Origin: Bacillota bacterium | GTDB taxonomy: Bacteria; Bacillota; Desulfitobacteriia; Desulfitobacteriales; Desulfitobacteriaceae | DNA length: 8,148 bases | Direction: 5' to 3' | Assembly (NCBI GenBank): GCA_023390635.1 | Contig: JAEWCM010000145.1 | Location: 1 to 8,148 of the forward strand | The notes under the pieces: generated by a model | Seen by the model: only the letters and a program-made list of their open reading frames with translations | The model's database searches: none | Told to the model about the DNA's origin: nothing | Translations under genes and position numbers: made by a program | Part shown: one piece after another, positions 1 through 6,124 of the stretch | Layout of the letters: each line of letters opens with the position of its first letter | Position numbering within the stretch: the first letter of the stretch is position 1

Positions 1-114
1 AAAGCAGCAGTAATAGAGTATATAGATTATTATAATAACCATCGATACAAGAAGAGGTTAAACTGTATGACGCCCTTAGAATACAGGCAATCTCTGAATA
101 GTTCAATAGCATAA
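1..114 (+). CDS. IS3-family transposase OrfB, C-terminal end (partial)
   Basis: Reading frame 1 is open from the window edge to TAA at 112-114 and gives 37 residues. They include IEYIDYYNNHRYKKRLNCMT followed by PLEYR, the typical carboxy end of the DDE integrase domain (rve) in IS150/IS3-type OrfB transposases. The catalytic D, D and E residues lie upstream, outside the window, so whether the copy is intact is unknown. The protein would cut and join the element's ends during copy-paste transposition. Family assignment rests on the characteristic YYN-x-R-x-H/Y...L...TP-x-E/Y pattern and on the matching terminal repeat just downstream. The family call is firm; the subgroup call is less so. Confidence 0.88.
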   Translation, partial: KAAVIEYIDYYNNHRYKKRLNCMTPLEYRQSLNSSIA

Positions 115-118
115 AAAA

Positions 119-150
119 TGACACCAACCATAATTACATGATTAGTGTCA
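119..150 (+). terminator. Imperfect hairpin after the transposase gene
   Basis: TGACAC at 119-124 pairs with GTGTCA at 145-150; inside are AA/TT and CAT/ATG pairs separated by two C-A mismatches, around a 6-nt loop. A T run follows at 160-166 after a gap of about 10 nt. It may terminate transposase transcription or block read-through, but the distance to the T run makes it a weak terminator. Confidence 0.4.
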
Positions 151-161
151 GAGATTTATAT

Positions 162-195
162 TTTTTCCACTGTCTACTTGACAGGGAGCAGTTCA
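162..195 (+). repeat. Right terminal inverted repeat of the insertion sequence
   Basis: The stretch from the T run to the final CA at 195 contains CACTGTCTACTTGACAGGGA and ends GCAGTTCA. Its reverse complement starts TGAACTGCTCCC, matching the terminal repeats of IS150-type elements. The outer boundary is set by the canonical CA dinucleotide; the inner boundary is approximate because the left repeat is not in the window. Confidence 0.65.
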
Positions 196-228
196 GAGTG
201 TCAAATGTCCACAGGCCTTTTTATATTA

Positions 229-260
229 AAGAGGAATAGGTAAGGGTTCTTAATCCTCTT
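229..260. other. Hairpin between the insertion sequence and the DUF4956 gene
   Basis: AAGAGGAATAGG (229-240) and CTTAATCCTCTT (249-260) form a 12-position stem with one A-A mismatch and one G-T pair around an 8-nt loop. It lies downstream of the minus-strand operon but has no U tract in that direction, so it is at most a weak terminator or an RNA 3'-end stabiliser. I see no coding content in 196-304. Confidence 0.3.
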
Positions 261-304
261 CCCCTGATTGTAATGTGCTGTCCCTGGGAGGGGAGATAGA
301 AAAC

Positions 305-1000
305 TTAATAGTTTACTTCCGTTTCCCTGAGGGTTAAGACGATATTCAAGTTGCCGTTGCGGCAGCGGATGGCATCAAAAAGGGCCTTTTGATCCTTATC
401 CTGTTTCAGTTGAATATCGTAGGTGACCTCAAAAAGAGTGCCAAAATCGCTGGTCTTAACTCTTCTCAGCTTCCAGCCGGATGCATAATCGTTTAGAATA
501 TCATCAAACAGGTTTTTATAATTAAGGTTTTCCGGTACGGTGATTTTTAGCTGCATAGCATCGGATTGTGTTTGAGCAAAATTGGTATAATGCAGAATAA
601 GCATTACTGCTGCCAAAATGATGGCAAAGGTCAGAGCATAAGGAATATATCCCATACCGCATGCTAATCCGATAGCGAGAGTGGCCAGCACATAGGCGAT
701 ATCTTTAGGCTCCCCGGGTGCGCTGCGGAAGCGGATCAGGCTGAAAGCACCGGCCAGGCTGAAAGCTCTTGCCACATTGTTGCCGATTAAGAGGATAATG
801 ACGGAAATAATAGCGGGCAGCATGATCAGGGTAATGGGAAAACCGGTGGCGTAACCTTCCTTTTTGTGAGTGTGCATGTAAATCAGGCTGATGAGCAGGC
901 CAAAGATTAACGCTGCTCCCATGGATATAATGGTACTGCCTAAAGAGAGAACTTCGCTGTTTGTTGTAGCAGAAAAAATTGACGTGATTGAATCGAGCAT
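305..1000 (-). CDS. DUF4956 domain integral membrane protein
   Basis: A 231-residue membrane protein. A short amphipathic N-terminus is followed by about four hydrophobic segments (roughly residues 20-42, 54-75, 96-112 and 116-137), then a soluble C-terminal domain of about 95 residues. The recognisable signature lies between segments 2 and 3: AFSLAGAFSLIRFRSAPGEP, then KDIAYVLATLAIGLACGMGY, the conserved core of DUF4956. The family's biochemical role is unknown; its frequent pairing with VTC-type polyphosphate polymerase genes suggests it is the membrane or channel partner (inference). It is the second gene of an operon with the VTC-domain gene, 33 bp downstream of it. Start choice: the frame can begin at GTG 1012-1010, but the AAGGAG ribosome site directly abuts that codon, whereas it lies 11 nt from ATG 1000-998, so I prefer the ATG. 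Confidence 0.88.
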   Translation of the reverse strand: MLDSITSIFSATTNSEVLSLGSTIISMGAALIFGLLISLIYMHTHKKEGYATGFPITLIMLPAIISVIILLIGNNVARAFSLAGAFSLIRFRSAPGEPKDIAYVLATLAIGLACGMGYIPYALTFAIILAAVMLILHYTNFAQTQSDAMQLKITVPENLNYKNLFDDILNDYASGWKLRRVKTSDFGTLFEVTYDIQLKQDKDQKALFDAIRCRNGNLNIVLTLRETEVNY

Positions 1001-1033
1001 AGAATATAACACTCCTTTCGGGATTTGAGTTAA

Positions 1034-1849
1034 TTAGCCCACACAGAGCCGGGGATAGGAATAAGATGGTTTTTCTTCCCAAAGGGATTGGGGAAAAGAC
1101 TGCTGGTGGCGGGTGCAGGTTTTTTTATATTCAAATCCGTATTTGGAGAAACTGGTGGAATAGATCCCTAATTGGGAAAGGGCTTTACTCAGCCACAGGG
1201 GGACAGTTCCTTGAACTTTTACTTCCATTAAATACTGGCCTTTGTTGAGGAGTAATTCTCCTTCTTCCTCTTTTTCCAAGCCCAGTTTATGTCGTCTGCT
1301 GGTGATTTGAAAATCGAAGGTAATACGAAAATCGGGATTTTCCTTGCCGAAAAAGGCCAGTCGTTCGTAATTAATGCAGACTTTGGGAAGAACGGGACGG
1401 TTATCGAGCAGATACTCAATTTCATTCAAGACCTGATGATTAATATAGGCTTCCGATTCTGTCTTATCATCAAGAAAGCTTAGAGATTTGGGCCGCTGCC
1501 GGGTATCAAGGAAGAGGTAAGCTTCTTCCAAGGATAAGATTGCTCTGCGTTTGTTTACGATCCCGCCAACTTTCTTTTTTATTTCCAGGAATACTTGATC
1601 ATTTTTAGAGGAAGGAATATTGTAGCTTCTGAGACGCAGCTTTTCCTTATAATAAGGTTTAGCCAGAGACTCACGAATTAATTCATTGTCCAGGGTATCA
1701 TAGTAGAGGTTGTAAATCCGGTAGTTCTCGCCGTTACGGCAATACTTGTCCAATTCCATGTATTGTGACAGTTTAGGCAGCAAGGCATCGAATTGCTCCT
1801 GCTCTAATATGAATTTCATCTCTTTGCGTTGAAAAGTGGTGATAGCCAT
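1034..1849 (-). CDS. VTC/CYTH-type polyphosphate polymerase domain protein
   Basis: A 271-residue soluble protein with the VTC domain, a triphosphate-tunnel fold related to the catalytic subunit of the yeast vacuolar transporter chaperone, which makes polyphosphate from ATP. Tunnel residues appear in order: EMKF near residue 10, KLRLR at 70-74, FLEIKKK at 87-93, NKRR at 99-102, YER at 161-163, R175 in FRITFD, MEVKV at 208-212 and FSKYGFEY at 234-241. The basic residues and the late glutamate-lysine pair expected for substrate and metal binding are therefore present, which fits an active enzyme (inference). No membrane segment is seen; the DUF4956 protein encoded next in the operon probably supplies the membrane part. 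The last 30 residues are not conserved-looking. ATG 1849-1847 is preceded by AAAGGAG at 11-nt spacing. No polyphosphate product has been shown for this protein. Confidence 0.88.
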   Translation of the reverse strand: MAITTFQRKEMKFILEQEQFDALLPKLSQYMELDKYCRNGENYRIYNLYYDTLDNELIRESLAKPYYKEKLRLRSYNIPSSKNDQVFLEIKKKVGGIVNKRRAILSLEEAYLFLDTRQRPKSLSFLDDKTESEAYINHQVLNEIEYLLDNRPVLPKVCINYERLAFFGKENPDFRITFDFQITSRRHKLGLEKEEEGELLLNKGQYLMEVKVQGTVPLWLSKALSQLGIYSTSFSKYGFEYKKTCTRHQQSFPQSLWEEKPSYSYPRLCVG

Positions 1850-2099
1850 AATCTATATCGCTCCTTTATTAAAGAATTAAATAGTAGTTTAAATATTTTT
1901 CTTTTGATTTGGTTTCGATCAGTATCCCTTCGCTGAATGCATTGTACGAAATGAACCTTTAATCTTCCTTAAAAAAGGATTTCAGACTAATTTAAGGTTT
2001 ACTTAGTAGGATCAAATTAATTAGAAATATTATAAGATGACTTTTTATTAAACTTTAGTGAGAGAGAATCAATAAGCGGAAAAAAAGTGGGTGTTGAAA
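1850..2099. promoter_or_regulatory. Divergent intergenic region with TTTAA-type repeats
   Basis: This 250-bp AT-rich region must carry the promoters of both the VTC/DUF4956 operon (leftward) and the two-component operon (rightward). An inverted pair AACCTT (1954-1959) and AAGGTT (1994-1999) extends imperfectly to about 12 bp on each side. On the minus strand TTAAGG and TTAAAG form a 10-bp-spaced direct repeat within 1959-1974, the spacing OmpR-family regulators often use. The rightward gene could use a TATTAT or TATAAG box near 2028-2036, without a good -35. No riboswitch or small gene is evident. Confidence 0.35.
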
Positions 2100-2774
2100 A
2101 TGAGGATTTTGGTTGTGGAAGATGAAGTCCGTCTTGCTGAGGCCCTTAGCCAGATTATGTCGGAAAATAAGTACATTGTGGATGTGGTCCACGATGGAGA
2201 GTCAGGCTATGATTGTGCAATGAGCGGAATTTATGATGTGATTGTGCTGGATGTGATGCTTCCCAAGATGAATGGTTTTGATATTGTGCATAAAATGCGG
2301 GAGAATCAGGAGAAAACACCGGTGCTTCTGCTTACGGCCAAAGATGAGATTGCCGATAAGGTGAAGGGATTGGATAACGGAGCTGACGATTATTTAACCA
2401 AGCCGTTTTCACCTGAAGAATTGCTGGCCCGGGTGCGGGCATTGTCCAGACGGCAGGGAGAGCTGGTGCAAAATGAACTGACCTATAGCGATCTTACTCT
2501 GAATCAATCAACCAATACGTTATTCTGCAAGCATAAGTCGGTTCACTTGGGGCTGAAAGAATTTGAAGTTCTGAGGATGCTCATGCTGAATCCTCATGGA
2601 GTAGTGCCGAAGGAAGACTTGCTGACCAAGGTGTGGGGAACAGAGTCAGATGCGGAAGATAATAATGTGGAAGTGTATATTTCTTTTTTGAGGAAGAAGT
2701 TTTTCTTTCTGGGTTCAATAGTTACCATTGAGACGGTACGCAAGCTAGGCTACCATTTGGGGGAAGGAACATGA
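2100..2774 (+). CDS. OmpR-family DNA-binding response regulator
   Basis: A 224-residue two-domain regulator. The receiver domain (about 1-115) starts MRILVVEDE and has the acidic pair E7/D8, phospho-acceptor D51 in VLDVMLPKMNG, T79, Y98 and K101 in YLTKPF, so all activation residues are present. A winged-helix DNA-binding domain follows (about 125-224), containing LGLKEFEVLRMLM and ending near ETVRKLGYHL. Phosphorylation by the neighbouring kinase should promote dimer binding to direct repeats. Its stop overlaps the kinase start (ATGA), so the pair is translationally coupled. Start choice: GTG at 2091 would add three residues, but the family-typical MRILVVEDE start at 2100 has an AGTGGGTG ribosome-site-like stretch at 2086-2093. 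The signal and target genes are unknown; the divergent VTC operon is an obvious candidate target (inference). Confidence 0.93.
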   Translation: MRILVVEDEVRLAEALSQIMSENKYIVDVVHDGESGYDCAMSGIYDVIVLDVMLPKMNGFDIVHKMRENQEKTPVLLLTAKDEIADKVKGLDNGADDYLTKPFSPEELLARVRALSRRQGELVQNELTYSDLTLNQSTNTLFCKHKSVHLGLKEFEVLRMLMLNPHGVVPKEDLLTKVWGTESDAEDNNVEVYISFLRKKFFFLGSIVTIETVRKLGYHLGEGT

Positions 2775-4054
2775 TCAGGAAGCTTAAGATCAAATTTATT
2801 GCTATTAATATGATTTTGGTGACAGTGGTTCTGGTAACTACTTTTGTGGCTGTTTATGTTTCCACTCAGGAGCAGATTGTGCGCGATACCAATCGTATGA
2901 TGGAAAAGTTGCTGGATGAACCGAGTGAGCAGCCCTTTGACAAGCAAATCGGAGGAAAGGATCATGGCCCGGATAAGGGGAATGATCTCCCCCCTGCCTA
3001 CATGCCGATCTTTTCCGTCCAACTTGACGACAATCACCAAATTGTTAAAATATATCAGAATAATGTTACTGTTGTGGATGAAACTGCTTTACAGAGCATG
3101 ATTGATAAGGCCCTGCAAAGCGGAGCATCGTCAGGAATATTAAAAGCGGAAGATTTCCGCTATATGATAAGAACGACGATAGACGGAACAAAGATTGTAT
3201 TTGCCGACCGCACCCAGGAAAGCAATCGTCTTACCTCGCTGGTGGAAACGTCGGCCTTGGTGGGATTGGGAAGTCTGTCTGCCTTCTTCGTCATCAGTGT
3301 ATTGCTGGCCCGCTGGGCAGTGAAACCGATTGCCCGTTCCCTGGAGCAGCAGCGTCAGTTTGTAGCCGATGCGTCCCATGAACTGAAGACTCCATTGACG
3401 GTGATTTTAGCCAATACAGAAATATTACGGGTCAATAAAGATAAAACGGTAGGGCAGCAGCGGAAATGGATTGACTACATCCAGACCGAGGCGGAGCGCA
3501 TGACCTCTCTGGTGAACAATCTTCTATACCTGGCTAAGAGCGACGACTCCAAAGATAAACCGGTATTTGCCAGAGTGAACCTCAGCGATGTGGTCTACAG
3601 CGCAACTCTTCCTCTGGAATCGGTGGTTTTTGAGCAGGGGAAGGAACTGGAAAGCAACATTGAAGGCGATATTATGTTTCTGGGCGATGAGGGCAAATTG
3701 AGGCAACTGGTGGTGATCCTGCTGGATAACGCCATCAAATATGCCGACCACCATGGAAAAATAACGGTGGCTCTGGCCTTGAAGCAGGATAAGATCAAGC
3801 TTTCCGTTCACAACACAGGGGAACCGATCCCTGCTGAACAATTGGAGCGCATCTTTGAACGCTTTTACCGCGTCGACAAGTCAAGGGCCCGGGAAAAGGG
3901 AGGATATGGTCTGGGGCTTTCCATTGCCAAGAGCATTGTAGCTTCTCATCACGGCAAGATCTCCGTACACAGTACGGCCCAGGAGGGGACGACGTTTATC
4001 GTTTCTTTTCCCAAAGGAAAGACTGAGACAGCAGCCCTTAAAAAACTGACATGA
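2771..4054 (+). CDS. Membrane sensor histidine kinase, partner of the upstream regulator
   Basis: A 427-residue kinase. TM1 is about residues 10-30, an extracytoplasmic sensor region of about 125 residues (31-158) is rich in charged residues and prolines, and TM2 is about 160-183. Only a very short linker, RWAVKPIARSLEQQ, joins TM2 to the dimerisation domain, so a canonical HAMP domain seems absent. The H box reads FVADASHELKTPLT with H203 as the phosphorylation site. The ATP-binding domain shows the N box LLDNAIKYA (N320), a G1-like VHNTGEPI with Asn in place of the usual Asp, the F box IFERFYRVDKSR and the G2 box GGYGLGLSIAKSI. The Asn in G1 is common in this kinase subfamily. The ATGA overlap with the regulator gene and the strong terminator after it make a two-gene operon. 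The ligand cannot be read from the sequence. Confidence 0.92.
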   Translation: MIRKLKIKFIAINMILVTVVLVTTFVAVYVSTQEQIVRDTNRMMEKLLDEPSEQPFDKQIGGKDHGPDKGNDLPPAYMPIFSVQLDDNHQIVKIYQNNVTVVDETALQSMIDKALQSGASSGILKAEDFRYMIRTTIDGTKIVFADRTQESNRLTSLVETSALVGLGSLSAFFVISVLLARWAVKPIARSLEQQRQFVADASHELKTPLTVILANTEILRVNKDKTVGQQRKWIDYIQTEAERMTSLVNNLLYLAKSDDSKDKPVFARVNLSDVVYSATLPLESVVFEQGKELESNIEGDIMFLGDEGKLRQLVVILLDNAIKYADHHGKITVALALKQDKIKLSVHNTGEPIPAEQLERIFERFYRVDKSRAREKGGYGLGLSIAKSIVASHHGKISVHSTAQEGTTFIVSFPKGKTETAALKKLT

Positions 4055-4083
4055 TATATAGTTCTGATTATTTATGGGAAATG

Positions 4084-4130
4084 CAGAACCATGGGGATAC
4101 AAATTTACCATGGTTCTGTTTTTCTTTATT
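4084..4130 (+). terminator. Intrinsic terminator of the two-component operon
   Basis: A perfect 11-bp stem, CAGAACCATGG (4084-4094) with CCATGGTTCTG (4108-4118), encloses a 13-nt loop and is followed at once by TTTTTCTTTATT. It begins 30 bp after the kinase stop codon, has the classic form of a Rho-independent terminator, and separates the kinase from the next gene. Confidence 0.92.
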
Positions 4131-4153
4131 AAAAACTATCTACTGGAAGGATA

Positions 4154-4183
4154 TTGCAGGTAAATAAAGAAATTTAGTATATA
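4154..4183 (+). promoter_or_regulatory. Weak candidate sigma-A promoter for the downstream block
   Basis: TTGCAG (4154-4159) and TATATA (4178-4183) are separated by 18 nt, just after the terminator and about 70 bp before the ribosome site of the next gene. Only 3-4 of 6 bases match consensus in each box. Some promoter is needed here because of the terminator upstream, but this exact site is a guess. Confidence 0.3.
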
Positions 4184-4255
4184 GGAAAGAAGCTAATCAT
4201 CTCGGATCAGATAAAAGCAGTGAATGATAGTAAAGATTCATAAGGAGGTAGTGTG

Positions 4256-4789
4256 ATGACAAAGCATGAAGTTTCCCATTTAGCCTGTAAAATTTTGAGC
4301 CTTTACATAATTCTTCAGACAATCAATAAAATTATTAATCTTATTCCCCTTTACAGTGTGGAACCTAGTTGGAAAATTGATGTCTATCTCTTTCTTCCTG
4401 CTGTTGCAGGAGGTATCTGCGGGGCATTTTTATGGTTTGGTGCTGACTGGCTGGCAGATAAAATGATTATAGAAAATGACAGGCCGGAAGTGAGTGAGGC
4501 AGTCAGTGAAGAAGGGGAAAGTTTAAAGGAGAATCAAGCGGTAAATATACAGAGTATTGCCTTTTCCGTAGTTGGGTTGATTTTCATGGGATTTTCTCTA
4601 TCCGAGCTTGTATCTGGAATCGTTAGTGTTTATGAAATGAGCCGAGTTTTAGGACAAACGACTACAGGATGGTCGGGATTAGTAGGGGCGGGTATTAAAT
4701 TTTTGGCCGGACTGGCAATATTTTTAGGGGCAAGGGGACTGAGCGGTTTTCTTAATCGGATCCGCAGGATAGGGATAGAGGAAAAATAA
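4256..4789 (+). CDS. Unrecognised four-helix membrane protein
   Basis: I do not recognise a named family for this 177-residue protein. It shows four hydrophobic segments (about residues 8-31, 42-62, 100-127 and 140-165). A charged acidic linker at about 71-96, rich in Glu, separates the two helix pairs. TM2 ends with FGADWLADK and TM4 contains an alanine/glycine-rich stretch, KFLAGLAIFLGARGLSGF. The C-terminal tail is short and basic, then acidic. There is no signal peptide separate from TM1 and no catalytic motif. AAGGAGGT at 4242-4249 sits 6 nt before ATG 4256, making it a better start than the in-frame GTG at 4253. It is the first gene after the upstream terminator and so may head the five-gene block. 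The residue pattern and good ribosome site make it a real gene; function unknown. Confidence 0.8.
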   Translation: MTKHEVSHLACKILSLYIILQTINKIINLIPLYSVEPSWKIDVYLFLPAVAGGICGAFLWFGADWLADKMIIENDRPEVSEAVSEEGESLKENQAVNIQSIAFSVVGLIFMGFSLSELVSGIVSVYEMSRVLGQTTTGWSGLVGAGIKFLAGLAIFLGARGLSGFLNRIRRIGIEEK

Positions 4790-4862
4790 AAAATAAGACA
4801 CTTCTTTTGAGGACTGCACTTTTAAGAATAAGTCTGGTATGCTGAATAAAGGAGGGTTTTTT

Positions 4863-5315
4863 ATGACTGCCATTGATGAAATGGCCTGGTGTGAATTGTT
4901 CAACGCCGATCAGGCGCCTTCCATGGAAGAAATAAAAGAGTATATTGGCGCAGGAGCTCCTATCTGGGAAAGCCTTCTTTTCTACACGGAGAAGACATAT
5001 CAGGTAAACCCGAAAATGTCTTTCAGTAAGTGTTCCGCTCAGCCGGGCTGGAATATAAAATTTCAAAAAAGCGGGAAGTCATTATGTACCCTCTATCCTA
5101 TGCCTGGATTTTTCATTGCTCTGATTGTAGTGGGGGCTAAAGAAGAGGAAGAGGTACAGCGGGAAGTAGATGAGCTCACTCCCTATGTCGGAGAATTATT
5201 CCGAAAAACGCCTTTTTCCTGCGGCGGCCGCTGGCTGATGATTGAGGTGCGGGAGGAAGGGATATTGGAGGATATAAAGAAACTGATGATGGTTAGAGTA
5301 AAGCCGAAGAAATAG
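4863..5315 (+). CDS. DUF3788 domain protein
   Basis: A 150-residue soluble protein of the DUF3788 family, whose function is unknown. Family landmarks are the N-terminal MAWCELFNADQAPSMEEI, IWESLLFYTEKTY (about 34-46), the central SKCSAQPGWNIKFQKSGKSL (56-74) running into CTLYPMPGFF (75-84), GAKEEEE (91-97) and the C-terminal WLMIEVREEGILEDIKKL. The length fits a complete single-domain member. Three cysteines (10, 57, 75), two of them within the conserved core, are notable but unexplained. No membrane segment or signal is present. A longer frame from ATG 4839 would place the AAAGGAGGG ribosome site (4848-4856) inside the gene, so ATG 4863, 6 nt after it, is the start. The gap to the gene before is 73 bp without a clear terminator. 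Confidence 0.88.
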   Translation: MTAIDEMAWCELFNADQAPSMEEIKEYIGAGAPIWESLLFYTEKTYQVNPKMSFSKCSAQPGWNIKFQKSGKSLCTLYPMPGFFIALIVVGAKEEEEVQREVDELTPYVGELFRKTPFSCGGRWLMIEVREEGILEDIKKLMMVRVKPKK

Positions 5316-5406
5316 GTGGCAAGAAGAATGTAAAGTAATAAAGTATTAAGTAATGGAATCGAATACGAGGAAAATCACTAAGAAATAGACGGAAGAGAGA
5401 AACGCT

Positions 5407-6075
5407 ATGAAAAAAGAAGACAAAAAGATAAAGTTAAAAGCTCTAAAGCCTAATTTCGATTACGAGGTTGATCAGAATAATATAGAATTATCTCCGATGA
5501 TGATCGTTGATGAAGGAAACATTGCTTTGGGAACAATCTCAGATTGTGACCTGGAAGATGTGACAGGGGAGAGGATGGTCTTCCGGCTAGTAAAGTTTAA
5601 GAATGTCAATCTACATAGGAATGTGATGCTAAAGCATATTGAGCTGATGGATGTTCGCTTTGAAAATTGTGATCTTTCCAATGTAGATTTCGGTGAAGCT
5701 TCTCTGTACAGAGTAGAATTTATTAACTGCAAAATCATCGGAATGAACTTAAGTGATGCTACCTTGAGGGACGTTACGTTTGATCATTGCAATGGACAAT
5801 ATGCCTTTTTCAGCTATATGAACTGCAAGCAAGTAGAGTTTCTGCATTGTCAACTGACTGCCGCCGATTTTACCAACGCAACCATGGTAAATGTAGAATT
5901 CCAGGAATGTGCTTTAGTTCAGGTTCAATTTAATTTTACCGCCCTTAAAGGGATTGACTTCACAACATGTGATATCGGAGGACTTGGGGTTAACATTCCT
6001 GATGTTAAAGGAGCAGTGGTGACTCCCTATCAGGCTTTGGCCCTCTGCGAATTACTGGGTTTGGTTGTTAAATGA
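5407..6075 (+). CDS. Pentapeptide-repeat protein with a cysteine ladder
   Basis: A 222-residue protein whose residues 75-190 fall into 24 uninterrupted five-residue repeats with Leu or Phe at the central position, predicting about six coils of a right-handed square beta-helix. Earlier, more degenerate repeats (about 40-74) are one residue out of register. Phe and Leu alternate at the centres, and the residue two before the centre is Val/Ala before Phe and often Cys before Leu. Cys 88, 108, 128, 148, 168 and 188 are spaced by exactly 20, one per coil on one face. The C-terminus (VVTPYQALALCELLGLVVK) is a short cap typical of Firmicute members. The family includes DNA-mimicking gyrase protectors such as Qnr and McbG, but many members have no known role, and I see nothing that assigns one. 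The start has a modest GGAAGAGAG site 7 nt upstream. Confidence 0.88.
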   Translation: MKKEDKKIKLKALKPNFDYEVDQNNIELSPMMIVDEGNIALGTISDCDLEDVTGERMVFRLVKFKNVNLHRNVMLKHIELMDVRFENCDLSNVDFGEASLYRVEFINCKIIGMNLSDATLRDVTFDHCNGQYAFFSYMNCKQVEFLHCQLTAADFTNATMVNVEFQECALVQVQFNFTALKGIDFTTCDIGGLGVNIPDVKGAVVTPYQALALCELLGLVVK

Positions 6076-6124
6076 GAAAGGAACAGAGGAGTCAAGAATG
6101 GTGTGAGATGAGGAGGAAGCGGAG

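Larger units (their letters stand above)
1..195 (+). mobile_element. Right end of an IS3-family (IS150-like) insertion sequence
   Basis: The segment holds the last 37 sense codons of an IS3-type transposase, a short non-coding tail and a terminal repeat. Read inward from the right end, the tip is TGAACTGCTCCCTGTCAAG, which resembles the TGTACTGCACCC tip of IS150-group elements and has the family's TG...CA ends. The left end lies outside the window, so the length and the target duplication cannot be measured; if a 3-bp duplication exists, the right copy would be gag at 196-198. The insertion sits about 110 bp beyond the 3' end of the convergent DUF4956 gene. Confidence 0.85.

Noticed and set aside
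705..1082. Long open frame on the minus strand overlapping the DUF4956 and VTC genes
   Set aside because: Its translation is rich in His, Arg and Pro with no domain pattern, and it lies entirely over two well-supported genes in another frame.
1066..1483. Small plus-strand open frames inside the VTC gene
   Set aside because: They lack ribosome sites and family features, and they are antisense to a gene with a clear domain signature.
2091..2099. GTG start for the response regulator
   Set aside because: It adds only three residues (M-L-K) before the family-typical MRILVVEDE and overlaps the likely ribosome site.
3140..4111. Minus-strand open frames antisense to the histidine kinase
   Set aside because: They mirror the kinase codons, have low-quality composition and no convincing start signals; one runs through the intrinsic terminator.
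4084..4118. Relation between the two CCATGG-containing terminator stems (4084-4118 and 8089-8132) as copies of one repeat
   Set aside because: Only the 6-bp palindrome CCATGG is shared; the rest of the stems differs, so the match is likely chance.
4131..4255. Possible riboswitch or small RNA in the leader of the four-helix membrane protein gene
   Set aside because: No stable paired structure or conserved core could be drawn in this 125-bp stretch; only a weak promoter-like pair of boxes is visible.
5316..5406. AT-rich AAGTAAT/AAGTATTAAGTAAT run as a tandem repeat or regulatory array
   Set aside because: The copies are short and imperfect, as expected by chance in AT-rich spacer DNA.
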